Positions 26,762 through 34,237 of a stretch of 58,586 nucleotides of DNA are shown here, in pieces (position 1 is the first letter of the stretch; every line of letters begins with the position of its first letter). Made by a program: the position numbers and the translations under genes. This DNA comes from Ectopseudomonas oleovorans (GTDB lineage Bacteria; Pseudomonadota; Gammaproteobacteria; Pseudomonadales; Pseudomonadaceae). The notes under the pieces are model-generated. The model did not search any database, was not told the DNA's origin, and worked only from the letters and a program-made list of their open reading frames with translations. The stretch spans positions 1 through 58,586 of the forward strand of contig NZ_QASO01000117.1 in the NCBI RefSeq assembly GCF_003052605.1. The letters run 5' to 3'.

Positions 26762-27772
26762 ATGCATTCTCTGCGTAGTTGGGCTGCTCGTACGCTCATT
26801 GGAGTCGGTATCGCCGGCGCGCTTGGTTCTGGCGCACAGGCGCTGGCGGCCGATTACGACGGCTCGCCGCAGGTGGCCGAGTTCGTCGAGGAAATGACCC
26901 GCGACTATGGTTTCGCCAGCGAGCAACTGGTCAGTCTGTTCGCCGAGGTCGAGCGCAAGCAGGCGATTCTCGATGCCATCTCGCGCCCGGCAGAGAAGGT
27001 CAAGCCCTGGAAGGACTACCGGCCGATCTTCATTACCGACAAGCGCATCGCCCAGGGCGTGGAGTTCTGGAACAAGCACCAGGCTGCGCTGGAAAAGGCT
27101 GAGGCCGAGTACGGTGTGCCGCCGCAGTTCATCGTCGCCATCATCGGCGTGGAAACCTTCTATGGCGGCAACACCGGCAGTTGGCGGGTGATGGACGCCC
27201 TGTCCACGCTAGCCTTCGACTACCCGCCGCGTGCGCCGTTCTTTCGCAAGGAACTGCGCGAATTTCTGCTGCTGACCCGTGAGGAGCAGGTCGATCCGAT
27301 CACCCTCAAGGGGTCTTATGCTGGTGCCATGGGCCTGCCACAGTTCATGCCGAGCAGTTTCCGTGCTTACGCCGTGGACTTCGATGGCGACGGCCATATC
27401 AACATCTGGAGCAACCCGACCGATGCCATCGGCAGTGTTGCCAGCTATTTCAAACGTCACGGCTGGCAGGCCGGCGGCCAGGTGGCCAGCCGCGTCCAGG
27501 TCAGCGGTGCGCGCGTCGATGAAGGCCTGACCCAGGGCCTGGATCCGGTGAAGAATGTTGCCGAATTGCGCGCACTGGGCTGGCAGAGCCAGGACAAGCT
27601 GCCCGAAGATCTGCCGGTGACCGCATTTCGTCTGGAAGGTGCGCAAGGCGACGAATACTGGTTCGGTTTGCCCAACTTCTACACCATCACCCGCTACAAT
27701 CGCAGCGTGATGTATGCCATGGCGGTCAACCAACTGGCTGAGTTGCTGGTCGAAGCGCGGAGTCAACAATGA
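26762..27772 (+). CDS. mltB: Lytic transglycosylase MltB/SltB1 (soluble)
   Basis: A 336-residue family-3 lytic transglycosylase that cleaves murein glycan strands to 1,6-anhydro products. It has a cleavable signal peptide (ends near ALAA, residues 27-30) and no lipobox, so it resembles the soluble P. aeruginosa SltB1 rather than the lipoprotein form. The catalytic glutamate is E131 in AIIGVETFYGG, followed by AGAMGLPQFMPSS and DFDGDG. The ribosome binding site is GGGGG-rich. It is co-oriented with rodA and overlaps rlpA by four bases. Confidence 0.95.
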   Translation: MHSLRSWAARTLIGVGIAGALGSGAQALAADYDGSPQVAEFVEEMTRDYGFASEQLVSLFAEVERKQAILDAISRPAEKVKPWKDYRPIFITDKRIAQGVEFWNKHQAALEKAEAEYGVPPQFIVAIIGVETFYGGNTGSWRVMDALSTLAFDYPPRAPFFRKELREFLLLTREEQVDPITLKGSYAGAMGLPQFMPSSFRAYAVDFDGDGHINIWSNPTDAIGSVASYFKRHGWQAGGQVASRVQVSGARVDEGLTQGLDPVKNVAELRALGWQSQDKLPEDLPVTAFRLEGAQGDEYWFGLPNFYTITRYNRSVMYAMAVNQLAELLVEARSQQ

Positions 27773-28782
27773 GTGCGCACAAACTGCTGCCGCTGGCTGC
27801 CTGCATAACGGCAGCCCTGCTGCTGGCGAGTTGCTCGTCCAATCGGGCACCGCAGCCCGCTGTGGTGCCCGGTCAGTCGACGGGCATCTCCGGGCCTGAT
27901 GATTACAACCGGCCGCACAAGGATGGCGCGCCCTGGTGGGATGTCGACGTCTCGAAGATTCAGGACGCCATTCCCATGCCGCACTACGGACCGGTCAAGG
28001 CCAGCCCCTATGTGGTGTTCGGCAAACAGTACTACCCGATTCAGGACGCCCGTCGCTACCAGGCGGTCGGTCCGGCTTCCTGGTATGGCACCAAGTTTCA
28101 TGGCCAGGCCACTGCCAACGGCGAGACCTACGACCTGTACGGCATGACCGCAGCACACAAGACGCTGCCGCTGCCCAGTTACGTGCGGGTGACCAACCTG
28201 GAGAACGGCAAGGTCGTGATCCTGCGGGTCAACGACCGTGGGCCGTTCTACTCCGACCGCATCATCGACCTGTCCTTCGCTGCGGCGAAGAAGCTCGGCT
28301 ATGCCGAGAAAGGTACCGCACGGGTCAAGGTCGAAGGTATCGATCCGCATGAGTGGTGGGCGCAGCAGGGCCGTCCGGTGCCGCTGGTGCTGGCCAACAA
28401 TCAGCCGGCCAAGGCTGCCGTTGCCCAGCCCGTCGCGCAGCCTGTGTCGCAGCCTGTCGAACACTATTCGCCGCCGCCGACGCAGCACGCCGCTGCGGTG
28501 GTGCCGGTGCAGATCGACGCAAAAAAAAACGATTTACTCGGAGCCTCTGGCCTGTATCTCCAGGTGGGAGCCTTCGCCAATCCGGACGCTGCGGAGCTGC
28601 TCAAGTCCAAGCTGAGCCAGACCAGCAGTGTGCCGGTGTTCATCAGCTCAGTGGTGCGCGACCAGCAGATACTGCACCGCGTCCGCATGGGGCCGATCAG
28701 CAATCAGGGCGAGGCTGAGCAGCTGCAGAGCAGCGTGCGCCTGGCCAACCTCGGCCAGGCCACGCTGGTGCGCGCCGACTGA
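27769..28782 (+). CDS. rlpA: Septal-ring lytic transglycosylase RlpA
   Basis: A 337-residue lipoprotein with lipobox LLLASC (C22), a double-psi beta-barrel domain (about 95-195; ASWYGTKFHGQATANGE and NDRGPFYSDRIIDLS contain the conserved His and Asp of the denuded-glycan transglycosylase) and a C-terminal SPOR domain (about 255-335). The proline/alanine/glutamine-rich linker between them has a run of nine A residues that encodes KK. SPOR binding places it at the septum. It starts within the end of mltB (ATGA). Confidence 0.95.
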   Translation: MSAHKLLPLAACITAALLLASCSSNRAPQPAVVPGQSTGISGPDDYNRPHKDGAPWWDVDVSKIQDAIPMPHYGPVKASPYVVFGKQYYPIQDARRYQAVGPASWYGTKFHGQATANGETYDLYGMTAAHKTLPLPSYVRVTNLENGKVVILRVNDRGPFYSDRIIDLSFAAAKKLGYAEKGTARVKVEGIDPHEWWAQQGRPVPLVLANNQPAKAAVAQPVAQPVSQPVEHYSPPPTQHAAAVVPVQIDAKKNDLLGASGLYLQVGAFANPDAAELLKSKLSQTSSVPVFISSVVRDQQILHRVRMGPISNQGEAEQLQSSVRLANLGQATLVRAD

Positions 28783-28890
28783 TGGCAACTTAACCGGCCT
28801 TTGCCGGACTAAATCCGAGGCTTGCCTGGTGCGAGTCGAAAGATGGCCCTGTGGGGCCGTACAACCCAAGCAATGATTTTCGAGAGACGG

Positions 28891-30066
28891 ATGAACATCA
28901 CCAGCTTCGTGCAACGTGCTTCACTGGTTCTTACCCTTCTGGCCGCCCCCCTGGCCATGGCCAACCCGCAGGTGGTGCCGGCGCCGCCGCAACTGGCCGC
29001 GAAATCCTACGTGCTGATGGACGCTGCCAGCGGCAATGTCCTGGTCGAGAACAACGCTGACGAGCGCCTGCCGCCCGCCAGCCTGACCAAGCTGATGACG
29101 GCCTACATCGCGACCCTGGAAATCCGTAATGGCAAGATCGGCGAGCAGGATCTGGTAACCATCAGCGAGCACGCCTGGCGCACAGGTGGCGCTGCGTCCG
29201 GTGGCTCCACCATGTTTCTGCCGGTGAACAGCCAGGCCACGGTCGACGACTTGCTGCACGGCATCATCATTCAGTCCGGTAACGATGCCAGCATCGCCAT
29301 CGCCGAATATATCGCCGGCAGCGAAGATGCCTTCGCTGACATGATGAACGCCACTGCCGAACGTCTGGGCATGAAGAACAGCCACTTTGTGAACGCGACC
29401 GGCCTGCCGCATCCTGAGCATTACTCCAGCGCCCATGACATGGCGATCCTGGCCCGTGCGATCATCAATGAAGATGCCGAGCACTATGCGATCTACTCGC
29501 AGAAAGAGTTTCTCTGGAACAATATCAAGCAGCCCAACCGTAACCTGCTGCTGTGGCGTGACCGCACCGTCGATGGCCTGAAGACTGGCCACACTTCGGA
29601 GGCGGGCTTCTGCCTGGTCGCCTCGGCCGTACGTGATGGTTCGCGCATGATTACCTCGATATTCGGTACTGACAGCGAGCAGGCCCGCGCAGCGGAAACC
29701 CAGAAGCTGCTGACCTATGGTTTCCGTTTCTTCGAAAGCCGCACCTTCTATCAGAAAGGCGCCGAGCTGGCTCAGGCCACTGTCTGGAAAGGTACTGCGC
29801 ATCAGGTGAAGGCCGGCCTCGCCGAAGACCTGACCCTGACCATGCCCAAGGGCCAACTGGAAAAACTGCAGGCCAGCATGACCCTCAACCCGCAACTGAT
29901 CGCACCGATCCAGCAGGGCGATGTGATCGGCAAGGTCGAAGTCAAACTGGGTGACGAGGTGGTGCGCAGCACCGACCTGGTGGCTCTGGAGTCGGTGGAC
30001 GAGGGCAGCCTGATGCGCCGTCTGTGGGACAGCATTCGCCTGTTCTTCTTCGGCCTTTTCAACTGA
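28891..30066 (+). CDS. dacA: D-alanyl-D-alanine carboxypeptidase (PBP5 type)
   Basis: A 391-residue class C low-molecular-weight PBP (called dacC in P. aeruginosa). It trims the terminal D-Ala of stem peptides in the periplasm. There is a signal peptide ending in APLAMA, the SxxK motif S64-L-T-K67, SGN in IIIQSGNDAS, KTG in DGLKTGHT and a C-terminal amphipathic helix (RRLWDSIRLFFFGLFN) that anchors it to the membrane. The start at MNITSFVQRA is preferred over longer upstream options. A hairpin with a short T run follows it. Confidence 0.95.
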   Translation: MNITSFVQRASLVLTLLAAPLAMANPQVVPAPPQLAAKSYVLMDAASGNVLVENNADERLPPASLTKLMTAYIATLEIRNGKIGEQDLVTISEHAWRTGGAASGGSTMFLPVNSQATVDDLLHGIIIQSGNDASIAIAEYIAGSEDAFADMMNATAERLGMKNSHFVNATGLPHPEHYSSAHDMAILARAIINEDAEHYAIYSQKEFLWNNIKQPNRNLLLWRDRTVDGLKTGHTSEAGFCLVASAVRDGSRMITSIFGTDSEQARAAETQKLLTYGFRFFESRTFYQKGAELAQATVWKGTAHQVKAGLAEDLTLTMPKGQLEKLQASMTLNPQLIAPIQQGDVIGKVEVKLGDEVVRSTDLVALESVDEGSLMRRLWDSIRLFFFGLFN

Positions 30067-30073
30067 CAAGCCT

Positions 30074-30102
30074 GGCTGCTCCTGATGGAGCGGCCCTTTT
30101 CT
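30074..30102 (+). terminator. Terminator-like hairpin after dacA
   Basis: GGCTGCTCC pairs with GGAGCGGCC (one G-T wobble) around a TGAT loop and is followed by CTTTTCT. It should at least attenuate transcription between dacA and ybeD. Confidence 0.6.
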
Positions 30103-30128
30103 GGACGGGCCGCGAGCCCGCTGACGCC

Positions 30129-30407
30129 ATGACCGATAACGACGTTCAAGCCCCTAAAATCGAATTTCCCTGCGAGCGTTACCCGATCAAGGTAATCGGC
30201 ATTGCGGGTGAGGGTTTCTCCGATCTGGTGATCGAGGTGATCCAGCGCCATGCGCCGGATCTGGATGCCTCCACGCTGGTGCTGCGCGACAGCCGTAACG
30301 GCAACTTCCTCTCCGTGCAGGTGCTGATCACCGCCACCAGCGTCGAGCAGTTGCAGGCGATTCATGTCGATCTGCGTGCCACTGGCCGCGTGCACATGGT
30401 GCTGTGA
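30129..30407 (+). CDS. ybeD: YbeD-family (DUF493) protein
   Basis: A 92-residue ferredoxin-fold-like small protein of the DUF493 family, with the conserved CERYPIKVIG and DSRNGNFLSVQVLITA segments. Its role is not established; in Enterobacteria it lies between dacA and lipB, exactly as here, and has been linked only indirectly to lipoate or envelope functions. The end overlaps or abuts the lipB start. Confidence 0.92.
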   Translation: MTDNDVQAPKIEFPCERYPIKVIGIAGEGFSDLVIEVIQRHAPDLDASTLVLRDSRNGNFLSVQVLITATSVEQLQAIHVDLRATGRVHMVL

Positions 30408-30412
30408 TCCTC

Positions 30413-31030
30413 ATGCCCGAACTCGTCGTTCGTCACCTCGGGCTGGTCGACTATCAGCCGACGTTGGAGGCCATGCGCCAGTTGACCCGTGAGCGCGATG
30501 AGCGGACACCGGATGAAATCTGGCTGCTGCAGCACCCCCGGGTCTTCACTCAGGGTCAGGCCGGCAAGGCCGAGCATGTGCTGGCAGCGGGCGATATTCC
30601 GGTGGTGCAGGTCGAGCGCGGCGGCCAGGTGACCTATCACGGCCCTGGCCAACTGGTGGCCTACCTGATGCTCGATCTGCGCCGCCTCGACCTTGGGGTG
30701 CGTGAACTGGTCACGACCATGGAGCAAAGCCTGGTCGATCTGCTGGCCGGCTACGGTATCGAGGCTGCGCCGAAGGCCGATGCGCCGGGCGTGTATGTGG
30801 CCGGCGACAAGATCGCCTCACTGGGCCTGCGCGTCAGTCGTGGTTGCTCATTCCACGGCCTGGCGCTGAACGTCGACATGGACATGTCGCCCTTCCTGCG
30901 CATCAATCCGTGCGGCTACGCGGGGCTGAAGATGGTGCAGATGCGTGACCTGCTGCAAGCGCCGCCCGTGTTCGACGAGGTGTCGCGACGTCTGGAACAG
31001 GCGCTGCGTGCCCGTCTGGGTTACGTGTAA
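30413..31030 (+). CDS. lipB: Octanoyltransferase LipB
   Basis: About 205 residues. It transfers octanoyl from acyl-carrier protein to lipoyl domains, the first step of endogenous lipoate synthesis. The family motif RGGQVTYHGPGQLV is clear, the active-site lysine is K133 in GDKIASLGLRV and the catalytic cysteine is C167 in INPCGYAGL. A GTG three codons upstream (30404) overlapping the ybeD stop as GTGA is an equally possible start. Unlike the common lipB-lipA operon, lipA here is convergent. Confidence 0.95.
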   Translation: MPELVVRHLGLVDYQPTLEAMRQLTRERDERTPDEIWLLQHPRVFTQGQAGKAEHVLAAGDIPVVQVERGGQVTYHGPGQLVAYLMLDLRRLDLGVRELVTTMEQSLVDLLAGYGIEAAPKADAPGVYVAGDKIASLGLRVSRGCSFHGLALNVDMDMSPFLRINPCGYAGLKMVQMRDLLQAPPVFDEVSRRLEQALRARLGYV

Positions 31031-31045
31031 GCTCATGCGAGCGAA

Positions 31046-31095
31046 TGCGTAGGCGCGGCGCCCAAAGCTTCGCCCCGGGGCGGGGCTCCTACGCA
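31046..31095. repeat. Palindromic extragenic unit
   Basis: Outer arms TGCGTAGG and CCTACGCA are perfect complements, enclosing a GC-rich core with GCCCCGGGGC. It lies just past the lipB stop. Confidence 0.55.
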
Positions 31096-31130
31096 GGCGC
31101 GTAGCCACGCATGCTTAATGACAGTAACGA

Positions 31131-31149
31131 AAAAGGGACGCCGAGGCGT
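31131..31149. terminator. Left half of the split lipB/lipA bidirectional terminator
   Basis: AAAAGGGACGCCGAGGCGT: the left A4GGG flank and one full copy of the 12-base core. It matches the right copy at 31306, which has the CCCTTTT flank. Joined without the insert they form GGGACGCC-GA-GGCGTCCC framed by A4 and T4, an ideal bidirectional terminator. Alone, this half keeps only a short ACGCC/GGCGT stem. Confidence 0.65.
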
Positions 31150-31306
31150 AATGCCAGTCAGTTAAGCCGTTGCACTCGATTTTTGTAGGAGCCGGCTTGC
31201 CGGCGATCCGCCATAAAAAGCATCGCCAGCAAGCTGGCTCCTACGAAAAGCGCCCCCTCTACTGCAAGTAGGAGGGGATGGTGACGAACTTATCTGATCA
31301 GCATTA
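31149..31306. mobile_element. IS4-type miniature element (MITE), 158 bp
   Basis: The left end TAATGCCAGTCAGTTAAG and the inverse of the right end TAATGCTGATCAGATAAG match at 14 of 18 positions, and both resemble the ends of IS4 (TAATGCCGATCAGTTAAG from memory). The flanks carry a direct repeat CGCCGAGGCG (10 bp, up to 12 with ambiguous bases), in line with the 10-13 bp duplications of the IS4 family. It has no coding capacity. It lies in the terminator between lipB and lipA. Confidence 0.75.
31184..31245. repeat. REPIN (inverted REP doublet)
   Basis: TGTAGGAGCCGGCTTGCCGG plus CGATC and, in opposite orientation, GCATCGCCAGCAAGCTGGCT followed by CCTACG, separated by a short spacer. Such doublets are mobilised by RAYT transposases; none is encoded in this window. 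It lies inside the IS4-type element. Confidence 0.8.
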
Positions 31307-31324
31307 CGCCGAGGCGTCCCTTTT
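31306..31324. terminator. Right half of the split lipB/lipA terminator
   Basis: ACGCCGAGGCGTCCCTTTT: the second copy of the 12-base core with the CCC-T4 flank. The stem ACGCC/GGCGT with T4GT4 downstream still gives a modest plus-strand terminator 20 bases before the lipA stop. Confidence 0.6.
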
Positions 31325-31344
31325 GTTTTCCGAGAGGATCTGTC

Positions 31345-32397
31345 TCAGTTCAGATTCAGCGCCGGAATCAGGCTGGCATTAACTTCCTGGCCAGGCACCG
31401 GAACCGGAGCGGCGAGACCCAGGTTGTTCTTCTCGAACACGCGGTCGGCGCGGTAGCTGGAGCGCACCAGCGGGCCGGCAGCGACTTCCATGAAGCCTTT
31501 CTCCAGGCCGATATCGCGCAGGCGGTTGAATTCTTCAGGGCTGACCCAGCGTTGCACCTTGAGGTGGTTGCGCGTGGGTTGCAGGTACTGGCCGAGGGTG
31601 AGGATGTCCACGCCGATGGCGCGCAGGTCATCCATGGTCTCGAGGATTTCCTCGTCGGTTTCACCCAGGCCGAGCATCAGGCTGGTCTTGGTCAGCACGT
31701 CGGGGCGGTGCTTCTTGGCGTGCTCGAGCACCTTGAGAGTCTTCTCATAGCCGGCGCGTGGATCGCGAACCACATAGGTGAGACGTTTGACTGTCTCGAC
31801 GTTCTGCGCGAAGACTTCGAGACCGGAGTCGACCACGCGCTCGATGGCCTGATGATCGCCATCGAAATCCGGGGTCAGGGCTTCGACCACCACCTGCGGG
31901 GTGTTTTCCTTGATCGCCCGCACGCAGGCTGCATAGTGGCCGGCGCCGCCATCTTCGAGGTCGTCACGGTCCACCGAGGTCAGCACGATATAACGCAGGG
32001 CCATCAGCTCCACCGACTTGGCAGTGTTCTGCGGCTCTTCCAGGTCCAGCCAGCCATTGGGGTTGCCGGTATCCACGGCGCAGAAGCGGCAGGCGCGGGT
32101 GCACACCGAGCCCATCAGCATGATGGTGGCCGTGCCGTTTGACCAGCATTCGCCCATGTTCGGGCAGTGCGATTCCTGGCAGACGGTACTCAGGCGGTGT
32201 TCGCCGACGTTGCGCTTGACCGCCTCGAAACGGCTACCGCCAGGAGCCTTGACCCGCAGCCACTTGGGCTTGGGTTCGAACACCTGGGGTTCGGCCGAGG
32301 CGCGGCGCTTCTGACCATCCTTGATCGCGCTGATGCCTTGGGCGGTGCGAAATTTTTCGCCGCTGGCGACGGATTTGGGCGAGGAGGTGTCGGACAT
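31345..32397 (-). CDS. lipA: Lipoyl synthase
   Basis: A 350-residue radical-SAM enzyme that inserts two sulfurs into octanoyl domains. The auxiliary cluster cysteines are C73, C78 and C84 (CQESHCPNMGEC) and the SAM cluster cysteines C99, C103 and C106 (CTRACRFC). The start MSDTSSPKSV is preferred over an in-frame ATG 22 codons upstream. It is convergent with lipB. The C-terminus ends LIPALNLN, normal length for the family. Confidence 0.97.
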   Translation of the reverse strand: MSDTSSPKSVASGEKFRTAQGISAIKDGQKRRASAEPQVFEPKPKWLRVKAPGGSRFEAVKRNVGEHRLSTVCQESHCPNMGECWSNGTATIMLMGSVCTRACRFCAVDTGNPNGWLDLEEPQNTAKSVELMALRYIVLTSVDRDDLEDGGAGHYAACVRAIKENTPQVVVEALTPDFDGDHQAIERVVDSGLEVFAQNVETVKRLTYVVRDPRAGYEKTLKVLEHAKKHRPDVLTKTSLMLGLGETDEEILETMDDLRAIGVDILTLGQYLQPTRNHLKVQRWVSPEEFNRLRDIGLEKGFMEVAAGPLVRSSYRADRVFEKNNLGLAAPVPVPGQEVNASLIPALNLN

Positions 32398-32504
32398 CGG
32401 AAATCTGGGCTCCGGTAGAGGCTCCGTGGGCAGGTGGCTTTTGGCCGCCGGCCAGTCTATCACAGAAGGTGTATGCAGACGCTGAGGCCGCCTGTCGACA
32501 AAAC

Positions 32505-32523
32505 ACCGCCAAGGCGTTTTTTT
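32505..32523 (+). terminator. Short CGCC-AA-GGCG hairpin with T7
   Basis: A four-base GC stem followed by seven T on the plus strand, and on the minus strand by GTGTTTTG. It lies between sltB3 and lipA (both minus), so it may act weakly on sltB3 transcripts. Confidence 0.4.
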
Positions 32524-32598
32524 GGGGGGCGTCGCTGTGACCGCTCGGCAAGGCGCTTGCCGATGATGGCAAGCCCCCCTGAGGTGTCAGTGCTGGAT

Positions 32599-33855
32599 TC
32601 AGCGTGTGCGCAGCTGTTGCAGCAGTTGGGTGTTGGGGTAGCCATCGGCTGGCCAGTTCAACTGCAGTTGCAGGGCGCGTATGGCCTTGCGCGTGTTGGC
32701 GCCGATGATGCCGTCGGCCGGACCCGGGTCGAAACCGGCTTGGGCCAGCAGCTCCTGCAGCTCAACACGTTCACTACGCCCCAACTGACGCTCACCCCGG
32801 GGCCATTGCCCCTTGATTTCGGTGCTGCGTAGCAGGTTGTCGGCGAGCAGACCGATGGCCAGCGCGTAGGACGTGGAGTTGTTGTACTTGAGGATGCTGC
32901 GGAAGTTATCCAGCAGCAGGAAGGCCGGGCCTTGGTGCCCGGCAGGCAGCTGCAGGCTGGCGCGCGCGCTGGCGGCTGCGCCGGTCGGTGCCAGTGGGCG
33001 CACGCCGAGTTCGGCCCACTCGGTCAGGCTGCGACGCTGATCCGGGTCTGCCAGGGCATAGTCGAAGTCGCTCGGCAGGCGCACCTCGAAACCCCAGGGC
33101 TGGCCGCGCTGCCATCCCGAGGCTTGCAGGTAATGAGCCGCCGAGGCCAAGGCATCGGCCGAGGAGTTCCACAGGTCGCGCTTGCCGTCGCCGTCGAAGT
33201 CGACCGCATGCTGGTTATAGGTGGTGGGCATGAACTGGGTCTGGCCCATGGCGCCGGCCCAGGAACCGATCATGCGATCGCTGGGTACATCGCCGTTCTG
33301 CAGGATTTGCAGGGCGGCCAGCAACTGAGCACGCCAGAAGCCCTGGCGGCGACCGTCATAGGCCAGGGTGGCGAGGGAGCGGATTACGCTGTGGCTACCG
33401 ATATTGTTACCGAAGTTGCTCTCCAGGCCCCAGATGGCCACCAGGATCTGCGCTTCGACGCCATATTGCTGCTCGATACGTTGCAGCATGGTGTTGTGCT
33501 GGGCCAGCAATACTCGGCCGCGGCCGATGCGGCTGGAGGAGACGGCACCGTCGAGATATTCCCACACCGGGCGAGTGAACTCGGGCTGACTGCTGTCTGC
33601 CTTGAGCACCGCAGGGTCGGGGGTGACGCCGGCGAATACGCGATCGAACAGCGCTGCGTCGATGCCGGCGGCAATCGCTTCGCTACGCATCGTCTGGCGC
33701 CAGTCGGCAAAACTGGGCAAGGGCGTTTCGGCTGCAGTCTGGACCGCTGCCGGGGCAGTGGTGGTAGGCAGATTTTCCGCTGGGGCCTGGGCGCAGGCCG
33801 CCAGTAGCAGGAGAGGAAGCAGAGCCAGGGCGCGACGTGGAAGCTGGTGTGGCAT
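32599..33855 (-). CDS. Lytic murein transglycosylase, MltB family lipoprotein (SltB3-like)
   Basis: A 418-residue outer-membrane-type lipoprotein with lipobox LLAAC (C21). A family-3 lytic transglycosylase domain has catalytic E145 in AIWGLESNFG, AGAMGQTQFMPTTY and DFDGDG, and a C-terminal peptidoglycan-binding domain (about 350-418) contains GPADGIIGANTRKAIRALQ. It corresponds by position and architecture to P. aeruginosa SltB3. It is a paralogue of the soluble MltB at 26.8 kb. It lies just downstream of arfA. Confidence 0.92.
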   Translation of the reverse strand: MPHQLPRRALALLPLLLLAACAQAPAENLPTTTAPAAVQTAAETPLPSFADWRQTMRSEAIAAGIDAALFDRVFAGVTPDPAVLKADSSQPEFTRPVWEYLDGAVSSSRIGRGRVLLAQHNTMLQRIEQQYGVEAQILVAIWGLESNFGNNIGSHSVIRSLATLAYDGRRQGFWRAQLLAALQILQNGDVPSDRMIGSWAGAMGQTQFMPTTYNQHAVDFDGDGKRDLWNSSADALASAAHYLQASGWQRGQPWGFEVRLPSDFDYALADPDQRRSLTEWAELGVRPLAPTGAAASARASLQLPAGHQGPAFLLLDNFRSILKYNNSTSYALAIGLLADNLLRSTEIKGQWPRGERQLGRSERVELQELLAQAGFDPGPADGIIGANTRKAIRALQLQLNWPADGYPNTQLLQQLRTR

Positions 33856-33888
33856 GTCTATCTCAAGGCGTTTAAGCAGGCGGTTACC

Positions 33889-34083
33889 TTAGCATGCTCG
33901 ACGGGGATTCTGGGCTATCAGCGAAGCGAAGAGGCCCATAAAGCAAGAAGCCTCCCAATTGTGGGAGGCTTCGCGGCGGTAGCTGCCTTTACCTTTCTGT
34001 GGTCGTTCCTGGCGGGAGCGAAACAGTGGCTGGGCGACGATGGATTTGGCCTTGTTCGGCCGTTTGCCGGCTTTCTTGCTCAT
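33889..34083 (-). CDS. arfA: Alternative ribosome-rescue factor ArfA
   Basis: A 64-residue basic protein. ArfA recruits RF2 to release ribosomes stalled on non-stop mRNA when trans-translation fails. The family core PLFRSRQERPQKGKGSYRRE and NWEASCF is evident. The coding sequence holds an 11-bp stem followed by T-rich sequence, so many transcripts should end before the stop codon. Such messages would normally be destroyed by tmRNA, which is the known fail-safe control of arfA. The sequence after the hairpin (MGLFASLIAQNPRRAC) is probably the destabilising tail. Confidence 0.9.
   Translation of the reverse strand: MSKKAGKRPNKAKSIVAQPLFRSRQERPQKGKGSYRREASHNWEASCFMGLFASLIAQNPRRAC
33947..33972 (-). 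terminator. Intragenic terminator hairpin inside arfA
   Basis: On the minus strand GAAGCCTCCCA pairs perfectly with TGGGAGGCTTC around a four-base loop and is followed by TTGCTTT. It interrupts the arfA message about 16 codons before the stop, giving a non-stop mRNA by termination or RNase III cleavage. Confidence 0.8.
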
Positions 34084-34148
34084 GGCGTTTCCTCATGCAG
34101 ACTGGCCTGCGCCAATGCAGGCGGCGGAGACTATGCGCCGCTGTACAG

Positions 34149-34172
34149 AAAATGTCCAGATTGCGGTCTGGA
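34149..34172 (-). terminator. Probable terminator after holA
   Basis: On the minus strand TCCAGA-CCGCAA-TCTGGA, then CATTTTC. A short stem, but correctly placed past the holA stop and before arfA. Confidence 0.45.
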
Positions 34173-34181
34173 TGGGGAGCT

Positions 34182-34207
34182 CGTAGGAGCGAGCTCTGCT
34201 CGCGAAG
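34182..34207. repeat. REP-like unit
   Basis: CGTAGGAGCGAGCTCTGCTC followed by GCGAAG. It has a GCGAGC-TCT-GCTCGC foldback and the GTAGGAGC head shared with the other REPs of the window. Confidence 0.5.
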
Positions 34208-34237
34208 CCTTTCAGCTCGTAGGGTGGGCAGCAACAA

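Larger units (their letters stand above)
31031..31344. other. lipB-lipA intergenic region rich in nested repeats
   Basis: This 314-base gap between the convergent lipB and lipA holds no gene. It contains a TGCGTAGG...CCTACGCA palindromic unit, a split bidirectional terminator, an IS4-type miniature element and a REPIN inside that element; each is listed separately. Confidence 0.8.

Noticed and set aside
31031..31344. CRISPR-like repeats
   Set aside because: The repeats are inverted, few and of different kinds (REP, terminator halves, IS ends); there is no regular spacer pattern and no cas gene.
34212..34230. GTAGGGTGGGCAGCAAC near the holA stop as another GTAGGGTGGG repeat
   Set aside because: Only one arm is present; no inverted partner lies nearby, so it may be a decayed copy but cannot be supported.
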